In this document: in pieces, positions 15,640 to 24,440 of the stretch
Position numbering within the stretch: position 1 is the stretch's first letter
Layout: every line of letters starts with the position of its first letter
Source of the DNA: CAZMZF01 sp964570765
Lineage (GTDB): Bacteria > Zixibacteria > MSB-5A5 > RBG-16-43-9
Length of the DNA stretch: 64,000 nucleotides
Reading direction: 5' to 3'
NCBI GenBank assembly: GCA_964570765.1
Contig: CAZMZF010000001.1
Span: 62,001 to 126,000, forward strand
Translations under genes and position numbers: made by a program
Notes under the pieces: generated by a model
The model's database searches: none
What the model saw: the letters and a program-made list of their open reading frames with translations, nothing else
What the model was told of the DNA's origin: nothing

Positions 15640-17136
15640 TTATCCACCTATTTCCCATTTGCCCAGCGAAACCCAGGGGTCAAATCCTGTGGCTTTAACC
15701 ATCTTGCCCTTCACTGAGGTCTTGTTCAATGATAGAATAGCTCCAGCTGTTAAAGCAATCTCTTTGAATTTATCTCCGGCTCTTTTATCTTTCCAATCTC
15801 CCATATTCTTAGGGATGAAATCGGTCTGGGTATTACCGGCAGTAAACTCAGGATGGGATAATAAATCTTTAAGATAACCTATCTGGGTTTTAATCCCTAA
15901 AATGGCATAATCGGAAAGAGCCTGAATTGCCCTTTTCCTGGCAGATTCTCTGTTTTCGCCCCAGCAGATGAGTTTAGCCAGAATTGGGTCATAATGCATA
16001 GTTACTTCGATTCCGGAATATAGCCCTGAGTCATTCCTGATTCCGGGTCCGGAAGGTTCTTTAACAAACAGGATTTTTCCGAAAGAGGGGAGGAAATCAT
16101 TTTCCGGGTCTTCGGCATAGATCCTGCATTCGATCGCATGTCCTCTTTGTGAAAGATCCTCCTGCTTGAAAGAAAGTTTTTCACCACTTGCAATTTTTAT
16201 CTGAGTTTTAACTAAATCCACACCAGTTACCATTTCAGTAATAGGGTGCTCCACCTGAATGCGTGCATTGACCTCCAGGAAATAGTATTTTCCATTCTCA
16301 TCTAAGAGAAACTCGACTGTGCCAGCATTATTATATTTTGCAGTCTGGATTACTTTCACTGCTGTTTTACCCATCTCAGCTCGAAGTTCAGGAGTTAAAG
16401 CAGTTGAGGGAGTCTCCTCAATAATCTTTTGATGTCTTCTCTGGATGGAACATTCCCTTTCAAAAAGATGAGCTGCATTTCCATAATTATCCGCCAAGAT
16501 TTGAAACTCGATATGCCTGGGTCTTTCAATACATTTCTCCAGATAAACCGACTCATCTCCAAAAGCAGACTTTGCCTCTCTCATCCCGGCTTCAATTGAG
16601 GATTTTAAATCTTCTTTAGAGCGGATAATCCTCATCCCTTTTCCACCACCACCAGCAGAGGCTTTGAGCATCACCGGGTAGCCGATTCTTTCTGCCTGCT
16701 CTTCAAATTCCTTAAGATTTCCACCTTTCATTCTCATCCCGGGGATTATAGGGATTTTCGCCTGGGTCATTGTTTTTCGAGATTCAATTTTATCTCCAAC
16801 TAATCTTAATGCCTCTGAATTGGGACCGATGAAAATGATTTTCTCATCTTCACATCTTTTGGAAAAAAGGTAGTTTTCAGCCAAAAAGCCATAACCCGGA
16901 TGAATTCCTTCTACTTTAGTCTTTTTAGTTACCTCGATGATTTTGTCTATATTTAAGTAACTTTCTAAAGGAGGAGCAGGACCTAATAGATAAGCTTCAT
17001 CTGCTAATTGAACATGTAGAGCTTTTTTATCCACCTCAGAATATACCGCTACAGTTTCAATCCCTATCTCCCTGCAAGCCCGGATAATCCGAACTGCAAT
17101 CTCCCCCCGGTTAGCTATTAGTATTTTTTTGAACAT
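15640..17136 (-). CDS. biotin carboxylase subunit of an acyl-CoA (methylcrotonyl-CoA-type) carboxylase
   Basis: 498 residues: KILIANRGEIAVRIIRACRE at the N-terminus, the ATP-grasp glycine loop KASAGGGGKGMRI, EKCIERPRHIEFQIL, and VNARIQVEHPITEMVTG near the active site. It carboxylates biotin with bicarbonate and ATP. Plain biotin carboxylases end near 450; the extra ~45 residues resemble the start of the linker region of MCC alpha. It ends 2 bp before the carrier gene, which uses a ribosome site inside this gene's last codons, so the two are translationally coupled. The carboxyltransferase partner is at 18918-20525. Confidence 0.93.
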   Translation of the reverse strand: MFKKILIANRGEIAVRIIRACREIGIETVAVYSEVDKKALHVQLADEAYLLGPAPPLESYLNIDKIIEVTKKTKVEGIHPGYGFLAENYLFSKRCEDEKIIFIGPNSEALRLVGDKIESRKTMTQAKIPIIPGMRMKGGNLKEFEEQAERIGYPVMLKASAGGGGKGMRIIRSKEDLKSSIEAGMREAKSAFGDESVYLEKCIERPRHIEFQILADNYGNAAHLFERECSIQRRHQKIIEETPSTALTPELRAEMGKTAVKVIQTAKYNNAGTVEFLLDENGKYYFLEVNARIQVEHPITEMVTGVDLVKTQIKIASGEKLSFKQEDLSQRGHAIECRIYAEDPENDFLPSFGKILFVKEPSGPGIRNDSGLYSGIEVTMHYDPILAKLICWGENRESARKRAIQALSDYAILGIKTQIGYLKDLLSHPEFTAGNTQTDFIPKNMGDWKDKRAGDKFKEIALTAGAILSLNKTSVKGKMVKATGFDPWVSLGKWEIGG

Positions 17137-17186
17137 ATCTGACCTGAAACGATTTGAACTCTATATTAAGTTCTCGAAAAAAAGAG

Positions 17187-17939
17187 TTATATTTTTACAT
17201 TATATTGTTTAAGGTATTGGTCTTTAAATTTTAGAAGCTGTTTTCCTAACTTTTCTTTTTCATATGTGAGCTTACTAAAAGCCTCCTCACATTTATTAAT
17301 TAACTCTTCTTTTATTAAGAAAGTTTTCTTAAAAATTGTTTTAAGAAGATCTAATGACATCCCAAGAAATCTAGTAAAAAGATACATTGTTAGTGTAGCA
17401 TCTTTCTCTTGGTAAACAATCCCGTATGGCAAAAGATCCATTTCTTGTGATGCGGAAAACACAGCAATAATATTAAGGGTTGCCCCATGTGAGAACCTAC
17501 AGAGATTTTGATAGTCAGTGTACCCTTCATTGAAATTAGTATCTTTGAACCTTTTACTGACAGGAAACTTTCTCGCAAATTTCTCTGGGTCTGTAATTAC
17601 AGAATCAATGTATTGTTGATTTCTTGAAAAGAAAATAATGTTTGCTATTGACTCCAACCAAGGTCTCAACAAAGACATGGCATCAAAATAAAATCCTGTT
17701 TTAATTAAATTATAGATTGCTTTAACAGAGTAGAAATTACGATAAAATTGTATAAAGGAATAATTTTCAAATTTAGATGTACTTTTGTTGATTTCTTCCA
17801 TCAATATCTTTAGAAGCTCTGAGTAGATATTCATTGCATCTTTATGAATATTCAAACTTTCAGAGAAATTCTCTTCGGTTTGGTTAATTACTTCATTTTC
17901 TTGGAAGATCAAGTCATCATAATTTATTAACTCAAGCAT
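17187..17939 (-). CDS. hypothetical protein, AT-rich, inside the carboxylase operon
   Basis: 250 residues, mainly helical, with an RPWLESIANIIFF segment and a later SHGATLN motif that recall DUF5677/HEPN-like helical proteins; the match is weak. Its codon use is clearly more AT-rich than the flanking carboxylase genes. It lies 50 bp before the biotin carboxylase and 93 bp after the crotonase on the same strand. Nothing connects it to biotin enzymes, so it looks like a gene inserted into the operon. Function unknown. Confidence 0.6.
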   Translation of the reverse strand: MLELINYDDLIFQENEVINQTEENFSESLNIHKDAMNIYSELLKILMEEINKSTSKFENYSFIQFYRNFYSVKAIYNLIKTGFYFDAMSLLRPWLESIANIIFFSRNQQYIDSVITDPEKFARKFPVSKRFKDTNFNEGYTDYQNLCRFSHGATLNIIAVFSASQEMDLLPYGIVYQEKDATLTMYLFTRFLGMSLDLLKTIFKKTFLIKEELINKCEEAFSKLTYEKEKLGKQLLKFKDQYLKQYNVKI

Positions 17940-18003
17940 TTTTTAAGTCCTTTAAAGAACGATCCTTCGTTGCCACAGGAGTCGTAACGCTACGATTTTT
18001 TCC

Positions 18004-18027
18004 CCTTTGAACCTTTGAACTTTTAAA
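18004..18027. repeat. 8-bp-period tract
   Basis: cctttgaa, cctttgaa, cttttaaa. It stands just downstream of the crotonase stop at 18033. The same octad family, as gttcaaag on the other strand, occurs at 37908-37939 and 40682-40697. Confidence 0.75.
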
Positions 18028-18032
18028 CTGTT

Positions 18033-18821
18033 TTATTGACTCCACTTCGGTTTTCGTTTCTCCAGAAAAGCGTTCATCCCTTCCTGTCCTTCTTCGCTGA
18101 CTCTCATCTCAGCTATGACTTCAGCGGTATATCTTTTAAATTCTTCAGGTTTCATCCCTGGAACTTTCTGCAATAAATCTTTGCACATAGCTAAAGCTTT
18201 AGGACCTGAGGAAAAGAGCTGTTTTATCCTTTCGTTTACTGCTTCATCTAACTTATCTTCTGTAACTACCTGGTTTGCCATACCGAATTGTAAAGCCTTT
18301 TGAGCATCTATCCTTTCGCCGGTTAAAAATAATTCCTTGGCTACTCTTTCACCAACTCTCCGCAATACATAGGGGGAGATACAGGCGGGGACTAAACCTA
18401 ATTTTACCTCGGATAAGCTGAACTTAGCCTTTTCTGAGGCAATAACTATGTCACAGACCGCTACCAGTCCTGCTCCACCTCCAATAGCCGCACCATTTAC
18501 CCTGGCGATAGTTGGCTGAGGAAGGGTGTACATCAAATAGAAAAGCTCTGCCAACTGCAGAGACTCGTTCAAATTCTCTTCATATGAATAATTGATTACT
18601 CTTTTCATCCAGTTCAAATCCGCACCCGCACAGAAGGATTGACCGATTCCAGTAAGGACTGCAATTCTGATTTTTTCATCAGTAGAAATATTCTTGAAAA
18701 CCTCAGACAGCTCTAAAATCATAACGTCATTAAAGGCATTATGAACCTCTGGACGGTTCAAAAAAATTCTGGCGATTCGATTTTCGATTTTAAAAGCTAT
18801 GGTCTGATATTCTAAAGACAT
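18033..18821 (-). CDS. enoyl-CoA hydratase, methylglutaconyl-CoA hydratase-like
   Basis: 262 residues. The crotonase landmarks are CAGADLNWMKRV and ARVNGAAIGGGAGLVAVCD, but the active-site block reads FSLSEVKLGLVPACISPYVLRRVG, the pattern of LiuC/AUH-type methylglutaconyl-CoA hydratases and not of short-chain enoyl-CoA hydratases (GQPE...GTQRL). It would hydrate 3-methylglutaconyl-CoA to HMG-CoA in leucine breakdown. The position directly after the methylcrotonyl-CoA-type carboxyltransferase supports this, since that enzyme makes the substrate. Confidence 0.85.
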   Translation of the reverse strand: MSLEYQTIAFKIENRIARIFLNRPEVHNAFNDVMILELSEVFKNISTDEKIRIAVLTGIGQSFCAGADLNWMKRVINYSYEENLNESLQLAELFYLMYTLPQPTIARVNGAAIGGGAGLVAVCDIVIASEKAKFSLSEVKLGLVPACISPYVLRRVGERVAKELFLTGERIDAQKALQFGMANQVVTEDKLDEAVNERIKQLFSSGPKALAMCKDLLQKVPGMKPEEFKRYTAEVIAEMRVSEEGQEGMNAFLEKRKPKWSQ

Positions 18822-18833
18822 CTTTATTATCCT

Positions 18834-18908
18834 TTGTCATTCTGAGGAAGTCCCACCAAAGGTGGGACGACTGAAGAATCTATAGATTCTTCGCCCTGCG
18901 GTCTCAGA
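18834..18908. repeat. TGTCATTCTGAGG-type repeat element
   Basis: Starts tgtcattctgagg, contains a cccaccaaaggtggg hairpin and a gaagaatctatagattcttc palindrome. This family (TGTCATT..GAAGAATC..CAGAATGACA) recurs at about 14931, 20791 and 30507 and is known in similar form from many bacterial phyla. Confidence 0.8.
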
Positions 18909-18917
18909 TATATTATT

Positions 18918-20525
18918 TTACATCCTGAAAATCCCATATTTAGTCTCAGGGACAGGGGTATTAAGTGCCATAGAGATTCCTAAAGCTAATGCAGTTCTGG
19001 TCTCTACAGGATCGACTATCCCATCATCCCATATTCGAGCGGTGCTATAATAGGGGCTGGATTCCTCTTCATATTTTTTCAAAATCGGCTCTTTGAATTT
19101 CTCCTGCTCCTCCTCGGTCATCTTAATCCCTTTAGCTTCTAAGGATCTCATCCTTACAGTCAATAAGACATTAGCGGCCTGGTCTCCTCCCATAACGCAG
19201 ATCTTGGCATTGGGCCACATCCATAAAAGACGAGGGTTATATGCTCGACCACACATTCCATAATTTCCAGCACCATAAGAGCCACCCACAATCACCGTGA
19301 ACTTGGGCACATCTGCATTGGCTACTGCATGCACCATCTTAGCTCCATCTTTGGCAATTCCTCCATGCTCATACTGCTTGCCGACAATAAACCCGGTGAT
19401 ATTCTGCAGGAATATCAAAGGGATTTTTCTCATAGTGCAAAGGGTGATAAAATGTGCGGCTTTAACTGAGCTTTCAGAAAAAAGAACGCCATTGTTAGCT
19501 AAGATTCCTACTGGATAGCCCATTATCCTGGCAAAGCCTGTGACTATGGTTGGTCCATAAAGCTCCTTGAACTCCTGGAATTTGCTTCCATCCACTATGC
19601 GGGCGATAATCTCCCTCTGGTCATAAGGCTTTCTTATATCCCTGGGAATAATCCCATAGATTTCCTTTGGGTCATAATAGGGTTCTTCAGGTTCCTTTGT
19701 ATCCAACTCAAATCTTTTAGGTGGGTCTAAATTCTCGATTATATTTCTGGTGATCTCTATGGCATGTTCATCGTTTAAAGCATAATGGTCAGCCACACCT
19801 GAGATTCGGCAGTGAACATCTGCTCCGCCTAATTCCTCATCTGTAACTTCCTCACCGGTTGCGGCTTTAACCAGAGGTGGACCTCCGATGAAAATCGTTC
19901 CCCGTTTTCTTACTATAACTGCCTCATCGCTCATCGCCGGGACATAAGCTCCACCTGCAGTGCAAGAGCCTAAGACCACTGCTATCTGGGGAATCCCTAA
20001 AGCTGAAAGACGAGCTTGATTATAGAAAATTTTGCCAAAATGGTCTTTATCTGGAAATGTTCCAGATTGATAGGGCAGAAAAATTCCACCTGAATCGACT
20101 AAGTAAACGCAGGGGAGACGATTCTGTTCTGCGATTTCCTGGGCTCTAACATGTTTTTTTATGGTCATCGGGAAATAGGTTCCGCCTTTAACTGTGGCAT
20201 CATTTGCCACAATCAGAACCTCTCTTCCGTGAACCACACCCACACCCGTGATTATTCCCGCACCCGGAGGCTCTTCCTCATACATCTTGTAAGCGGCTAA
20301 ATGGGAGAACTCTAAGAAAGGGGTGTTTTTATCGAAAATAAGATTCAGTCTTTCCCTGGGTAAAAGCTTTCCTCTGGCTTTATGTCTTTCCTTATCCTTG
20401 GCAGAGCCACCTTCCTTAATCTTGCCTAAAACCTCCTTATACTCATCCACCACCCTTTGCATTGCCTCGGAATTGGCTTTGTATTCTAAGGAGCCTGTAT
20501 CGATTTTAGATTCTATGCGGAACAT
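18918..20525 (-). CDS. mccB: acyl-CoA carboxylase carboxyltransferase, methylcrotonyl-CoA carboxylase beta type
   Basis: 535 residues, the exact size class of MCC beta. Motifs: ARGKLLPRERLN, PPGAGIITGVGVV, VYLVDSGGIFLPYQ (MCC has DSGG.FLP.Q), VVLGSCTAGGAYVPAMSDE, the GGADVHCRISGVADH block, and in the second half FLQNITGFIVGKQYE and GGSYGAGNYGMCGRAY. It transfers CO2 from carboxybiotin to 3-methylcrotonyl-CoA. Geranyl-CoA carboxylase is the main alternative. The hydratase, biotin carboxylase and carrier follow on the same strand, so a leucine-degradation role fits. No HMG-CoA lyase gene is in the window. Confidence 0.9.
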   Translation of the reverse strand: MFRIESKIDTGSLEYKANSEAMQRVVDEYKEVLGKIKEGGSAKDKERHKARGKLLPRERLNLIFDKNTPFLEFSHLAAYKMYEEEPPGAGIITGVGVVHGREVLIVANDATVKGGTYFPMTIKKHVRAQEIAEQNRLPCVYLVDSGGIFLPYQSGTFPDKDHFGKIFYNQARLSALGIPQIAVVLGSCTAGGAYVPAMSDEAVIVRKRGTIFIGGPPLVKAATGEEVTDEELGGADVHCRISGVADHYALNDEHAIEITRNIIENLDPPKRFELDTKEPEEPYYDPKEIYGIIPRDIRKPYDQREIIARIVDGSKFQEFKELYGPTIVTGFARIMGYPVGILANNGVLFSESSVKAAHFITLCTMRKIPLIFLQNITGFIVGKQYEHGGIAKDGAKMVHAVANADVPKFTVIVGGSYGAGNYGMCGRAYNPRLLWMWPNAKICVMGGDQAANVLLTVRMRSLEAKGIKMTEEEQEKFKEPILKKYEEESSPYYSTARIWDDGIVDPVETRTALALGISMALNTPVPETKYGIFRM

Positions 20526-20864
20526 TTTGTATTTCCTTGTTTATCGTAGTGCGACTCTTTCAGGGTCGTGTAGCAGAGGTTTTAGATCTCTGCCGAGCCC
20601 TGAAGGCTCGGCTACGCGTCTATTTTCATGGTTGGGCTACCCAACACATTATACGGCCTGTCCCGAAGGACGACCAAGGTGTAAACGGGCCTGCACGACC
20701 ATTTTTTCAACATAAGTTTTTTGTGCGGTAGAATAGACATTCTTGTCTGTTCTTTTATTTGTCAGACAGGAACGTCTGACGTTACGTCTTGTCATTCTGA
20801 GGGAGCGTAGCGACCGAAGAATCTGAAGACTCTTCGCTTTCGCTCAGAGTGACAGTAAAAATAA
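20526..20864. repeat. gene-free stretch filled with repeats
   Basis: 20546-20616 is a long GTAGTGCGA-class element with gcagaggttttagatctctgc and gagccctgaaggctc hairpins. 20743-20785 holds gacattcttgtctgttc and gtcagacaggaacgtctgac hairpins. 20791-20852 is a TGTCATTCTGAGGG..GAAGAATCTGAAGACTCTTC..AGAGTGACAG element. No gene or promoter is evident. Confidence 0.75.
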
Positions 20865-21254
20865 TTACACCGGCACGCACTTATAACCGTAGCATATAAT
20901 CCCGGCTTCGCCTTCCTGAAAGATTTTCCGGAACTCGATTCTCAACGGCATCCCGATCTCTAATTTGTCAAAGTCGCAATCTGCTACCTGGGATAAAATC
21001 TTTACCCCATCATTTAGTTCCACAATTCCCATAGCATAAGGCGTCTGGTCTGTGAATTGACTGGGTGCTACCCGGATTACAGTATAGGTAAGAAGCTTAC
21101 CTTCTTTTTGTAATTTAATCTTCTCGAATTCTCTGGATTTACAACCATCGCAGATTAATCTTGGCGGAAAGAATATCTTACCGCATTTTTTGCATTTCCC
21201 AGCCTCTAATCTATATCTCTGAGGGATTTCCCTCCAGTATTTTGGCGATGACAT
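20865..21254 (-). CDS. DUF35 OB-fold/zinc-ribbon acyl-CoA-binding protein
   Basis: 129 residues: a rubredoxin-like zinc ribbon (CKKCG..... CDGC, residues about 20-38) followed by an OB-fold domain (KEGKLLTYTVIRVAPSQF). In archaea this protein bridges HMG-CoA synthase and acetoacetyl-CoA thiolase and supplies a shared CoA-binding site that channels acetoacetyl-CoA. Here the start overlaps the thiolase stop by one base and the gene order (HMG-CoA synthase, thiolase, DUF35) is the archaeal one, which strongly supports the same complex. Confidence 0.93.
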   Translation of the reverse strand: MSSPKYWREIPQRYRLEAGKCKKCGKIFFPPRLICDGCKSREFEKIKLQKEGKLLTYTVIRVAPSQFTDQTPYAMGIVELNDGVKILSQVADCDFDKLEIGMPLRIEFRKIFQEGEAGIICYGYKCVPV

Positions 21255-22411
21255 TATACCACCTCCACTATATGAACAATGCTACTTCCTCCGCTTCCTC
21301 CCATATTCTGGGTTAACCCTACCTTAGCATTTTTGACCTGTCTTTCACCAGCATCACCCCTGAGCTGTTTTACGATCTCGATTGCCTGGGCAACTCCGGT
21401 TGCTCCTACTGGATGTCCTTTTGATTTTAGTCCACCGGAAGTATTAACCGGTATCTTTCCACCGAGAGTGGTTAACCCGTGCTCAGTTTCAGGACCACCT
21501 TTCCCTTTTTCCACAAAACCTAATGCCTCGATCACGCATATCTCCGCAATGGTAAAGCAGTCGTGAACCTCTGCTAAATCTATCTCTTCTGGTCTTTTGC
21601 CGGACATATCATAAGCAATTTTTGCGGCTCGCTCAGTAGATTTAATCTCAGTTAAATCATTCCGGCTGTGAAGGGCAATGGTATCAGTTGAATGACCCGA
21701 CCCTATGATTTTAACAATGGGCTTGTTGGATATCTTCTTAGCTAAATCCAGGGGCACTAAAATTACTACGGCGGCTCCATCAGTTATTGGAGAGCAGTCT
21801 AAAATCCTTAACGGGTCTGCCACCATGACCGAGTCCAGAACCTCTTCTAAAGTTATTTTCTGAGGATATTGAGCTAAGGGGTTCATTGAGCCGTGATAAT
21901 GGTTTTTTACAGCGACCTGGGCAAGTTGTTTTCTCGTGGTTCCATATTTCTGCATATGGGCACGCGCCATCAAAGCATAAAGTCCAGGGAAAGTTATTCC
22001 TTGATAAACCTCATATTCCTGGTCTGCGGCAGTGGAGAGGGCAAAAGTAGCGCCAGCTACTGAAACATCGGTCATTTTCTCCACACCACCTACTAAGACT
22101 ATATCGTTTAATCCTGAGGCAACTTCAATAAATCCGGTTCTTAAAGCCAATCCTCCGGAAGCACACGCAGACTCAACCCTGGTTGCTGGAATTGGCCCCA
22201 TTCCTAAATAATCAGACAAAAGGGAAGAGAGGTGCTCCTGATCCACAAAAAGACCTGAGGACATACAGCCAACATACATAGAGTCGATATGGTCAACACC
22301 CGCATCTTCAATCGCCAATAATGCGGCTTCAGTGAAGATATCCCTTAAAGATTTTTCCCATAACTCCCCCCATTTATTCATTCCTACACCGATTATGGCT
22401 ACGTCTCTCAT
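21254..22411 (-). CDS. acetyl-CoA acetyltransferase, archaeal (SCP2-thiolase) type
   Basis: 385 residues. Catalytic Cys in VESACASGGLALRTGF, EVHDCFTIAEICVIEALGF in the middle, and GGLKSKGHPVGATGVAQA at the C-terminus. It condenses two acetyl-CoA to acetoacetyl-CoA, an unfavourable step that archaea drive by direct handover to HMG-CoA synthase. It begins 8 bp after the HMG-CoA synthase stop and overlaps DUF35 by one base. It differs from the other thiolase (12006-13253) in keeping the intact GHPVGATG motif. Confidence 0.92.
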   Translation of the reverse strand: MRDVAIIGVGMNKWGELWEKSLRDIFTEAALLAIEDAGVDHIDSMYVGCMSSGLFVDQEHLSSLLSDYLGMGPIPATRVESACASGGLALRTGFIEVASGLNDIVLVGGVEKMTDVSVAGATFALSTAADQEYEVYQGITFPGLYALMARAHMQKYGTTRKQLAQVAVKNHYHGSMNPLAQYPQKITLEEVLDSVMVADPLRILDCSPITDGAAVVILVPLDLAKKISNKPIVKIIGSGHSTDTIALHSRNDLTEIKSTERAAKIAYDMSGKRPEEIDLAEVHDCFTIAEICVIEALGFVEKGKGGPETEHGLTTLGGKIPVNTSGGLKSKGHPVGATGVAQAIEIVKQLRGDAGERQVKNAKVGLTQNMGGSGGSSIVHIVEVV

Positions 22412-22419
22412 TTTCCCTC

Positions 22420-23466
22420 CTATTCTCCCTTCCTGATTTTTCCACGGTATTTAGCATAAGTTCCGTATTCCACGTAGAATTTATTATTATTTAACATCTC
22501 TCTGGTTTTAATTGCTTTGTCCCTGACCTGATTTATCCTCTCGGTTACCCTCCAGACAAAAGCATCACTACCAGCACCTGAACCATAAGAAACCATAAAG
22601 ATTAAATCATCAGGCTTAGCTTCATCCAGGATGGCAGTTAATCCCATTGGGGATGAACCTGAATAGGTGTTTCCTAATTTGGGGCACAAAAGACCGGTTT
22701 CCATCTGTTTTTTTTCAAATCCTAAGAGCTTACCTACCTTCACAGGAAATTTTCCATTGGGCTGGTGAAAAACTGCATATTGAAAATCATTAGGCTTCAT
22801 TTTTACTTTCTCTAACAGACCTTTTCCTGCACCCAGGATATGTTTGAAATAAGCCGGGTCACCGGTAAATCTGGAGGCATGTCTGGGATAGAATTGATAC
22901 TCTCTTCTCCAGAAATCCGGGGTATCGGTCATATAGGAATAGCTATCAACTGCCTCAGCGATAATATTGTTCTTGCCCATAATGAAAGCCGCAGCTCCTG
23001 CAGCTGCAGTATATTCTAAGGCATCCCCGGGTGCTCCCTGAGAAGTGTCTGCTCCAATTGCCAAGCCATATTCGATAGAGCCGGATCCGACCAAACCGAG
23101 GCAGACGAACATCGCCTCAGACCCAGCCTTGCAGGCGAACTCAAAGTCTGCGCAGTGAACGTCTGGAGTAGCTCCGATTGCCTCTCCTACAACTGTTCCG
23201 CTCGGTTTTACTGCATAAGGATGTGATTCTGAGCCCACATAGACTGCTCCAATTTTTTTAGGATCGATCTGCGCTCTTTTCAAAGCACTTAAAGCGGCTT
23301 CGACTGACATAGTGATAGTGTCCTGATCTGGAGCTGGTACAGATTTTTCTTCCACGTTAAGCCCCTTCTTATAGGCTTGTGCATCAGCACCCCAGACCTT
23401 GGCGATCTCTTCCACCTTTATCCTGTGTCTGGGGATGTAAGCCCCGTATCCTGTGATTCCAACCAT
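22420..23466 (-). CDS. hydroxymethylglutaryl-CoA synthase, archaeal type
   Basis: 348 residues, the archaeal length (bacterial and eukaryotic enzymes are longer). Landmarks: GITGYGAYIPRHRIKVEEIAK at the N-terminus, VYVGSESHPYAVKPSG, the nucleophile Cys in FACKAGSEAMF, the active-site His in VFHQPNGKFP, and YSGSSPMGL. It makes HMG-CoA from acetoacetyl-CoA and acetyl-CoA for the mevalonate pathway. A near-consensus promoter precedes it (23507-23536). In this cluster HMG-CoA is also the product of the MCC branch, so the two pathways meet here. Confidence 0.93.
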   Translation of the reverse strand: MVGITGYGAYIPRHRIKVEEIAKVWGADAQAYKKGLNVEEKSVPAPDQDTITMSVEAALSALKRAQIDPKKIGAVYVGSESHPYAVKPSGTVVGEAIGATPDVHCADFEFACKAGSEAMFVCLGLVGSGSIEYGLAIGADTSQGAPGDALEYTAAAGAAAFIMGKNNIIAEAVDSYSYMTDTPDFWRREYQFYPRHASRFTGDPAYFKHILGAGKGLLEKVKMKPNDFQYAVFHQPNGKFPVKVGKLLGFEKKQMETGLLCPKLGNTYSGSSPMGLTAILDEAKPDDLIFMVSYGSGAGSDAFVWRVTERINQVRDKAIKTREMLNNNKFYVEYGTYAKYRGKIRKGE

Positions 23467-23506
23467 AGATTACCCTCGCTTTCTTTTTATTTTCAAAAGG
23501 AAAAGT

Positions 23507-23536
23507 ATTATACTAAATAGATATGGAAAAAGTCAA
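23507..23536 (-). promoter_or_regulatory. strong sigma-70-type promoter of the HMG-CoA synthase operon
   Basis: On the minus strand TTGACT (23536-23531), an 18-base spacer and a perfect TATAAT (23512-23507) lie about 40 bp upstream of the HMG-CoA synthase start. It may drive the whole downstream carboxylase set as well, though repeat elements intervene. Confidence 0.75.
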
Positions 23537-23904
23537 GATTTTTTGACAGAATATTTTTTTAAAGTTTTAGGGATCCAGTTTTGGAGAAAGCACAGGTGAC
23601 TTTCTAGGTAGAGACGCATTGCCATGCGTCTCTACTTCTTTCGTAAAACTCATCTTGACATGGAAGACGGTTTCTCTCCTACAGGAAAGGGGATAGTTGA
23701 AAGCTGTAGGGGTGAAGTTACCTCGTCCCTACAAAAAATATTTAATTTTAATGTTCTTTGTCCGAGTTTGTCATCAAGACCCAAAATCGGGGATCCATAG
23801 GATTGGTATCCTCACCAAGAAGAAAAAATCGTTGGTCGGGAGACCAACGATTAGCAAAGGGCGTATGGCAATACGCCCCTACGATCTATTCGATATCTGA
23901 TATT
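23537..23904. repeat. gene-free stretch with repeats
   Basis: gtagagacgcattgccatgcgtctctac is a near-perfect palindrome at 23610-23637 (same family at about 14849, 46755, 61122 and 61471). A cttgacatggaagacggt..tctcctacaggaaagg segment at about 23653 recurs at about 46676. GGATCC words occur at about 23569 and 23787, and a gttggtcgggagaccaac hairpin at about 23831-23848. An open frame at 23697-23900 is assembled from these and is not called. Confidence 0.7.
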
Positions 23905-24303
23905 TTATTCCTGAGGAACCCTTTTGTCTTCTTCTAAGGCGATGGTTAGAAGACTGCGGGTGAATTCTATTTCCTGTTTGATCCGGGTAAGCTCACCTTT
24001 TAAGTCGATTTCTTCTTCTTTTTGTTCCTGAAATTTCAAAAGTTTTGATTCCAGCCGGGAGAGCCTCTGGTCGAAATTCTCCAAGACTTCCTTGAGCTCT
24101 AAAAACTCTTTCTTCAGGTCAAACAGGTCTTCTTTTATGATCTTGCCTGAAGAATCCAGATTTTGTAAACTGGTTTTTAGCTCAGAGAGTTTTTCAGAGA
24201 CTTTTTGCAGTTCTTTTTCCAAGGATACGCCTACCCTTTCGATGGCTTCCCCTACCTCTTCGATATCCTGTTTTTCTAAACTCATCTCGTTTTCTTTGTT
24301 CAT
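23905..24303 (-). CDS. coiled-coil protein of unknown function
   Basis: 132 residues, almost entirely heptad-patterned charged/leucine sequence (repeated KLSELKTSLQNLD-, FLELKEVLENFDQRLSRLE-type segments), so a long parallel coiled coil is expected. No signal peptide or membrane segment. No family is recognised. It lies between repeat-rich gaps and shows no obvious operon partner; the next gene downstream is over 400 bp away. Confidence 0.65.
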   Translation of the reverse strand: MNKENEMSLEKQDIEEVGEAIERVGVSLEKELQKVSEKLSELKTSLQNLDSSGKIIKEDLFDLKKEFLELKEVLENFDQRLSRLESKLLKFQEQKEEEIDLKGELTRIKQEIEFTRSLLTIALEEDKRVPQE

Positions 24304-24329
24304 TATTTAATTTCTTAGTTTACATATCT

Positions 24330-24440
24330 ACTTTAAGGACAGAACAGTGTTCTGTCCCTACAATCCCCACCTTGTGGGCAAGGTGGGTCTACCAGTTTTT
24401 TTGGACAGAATCCACTTGAGATGGGTCCTGTCCCTACAAT
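24330..24440. repeat. palindromic repeats between the coiled-coil and peptidase genes
   Basis: ggacagaacagtgttctgtcc (about 24338-24358) is a near-perfect palindrome ending in ctac; the same family occurs at 44532-44552. A ccccaccttgtgggcaaggtggg hairpin follows at about 24365-24387. Confidence 0.75.

Noticed and set aside
23697..23900. 67-codon plus-strand frame
   Set aside because: Composed of repeat words; no family and no conserved features.
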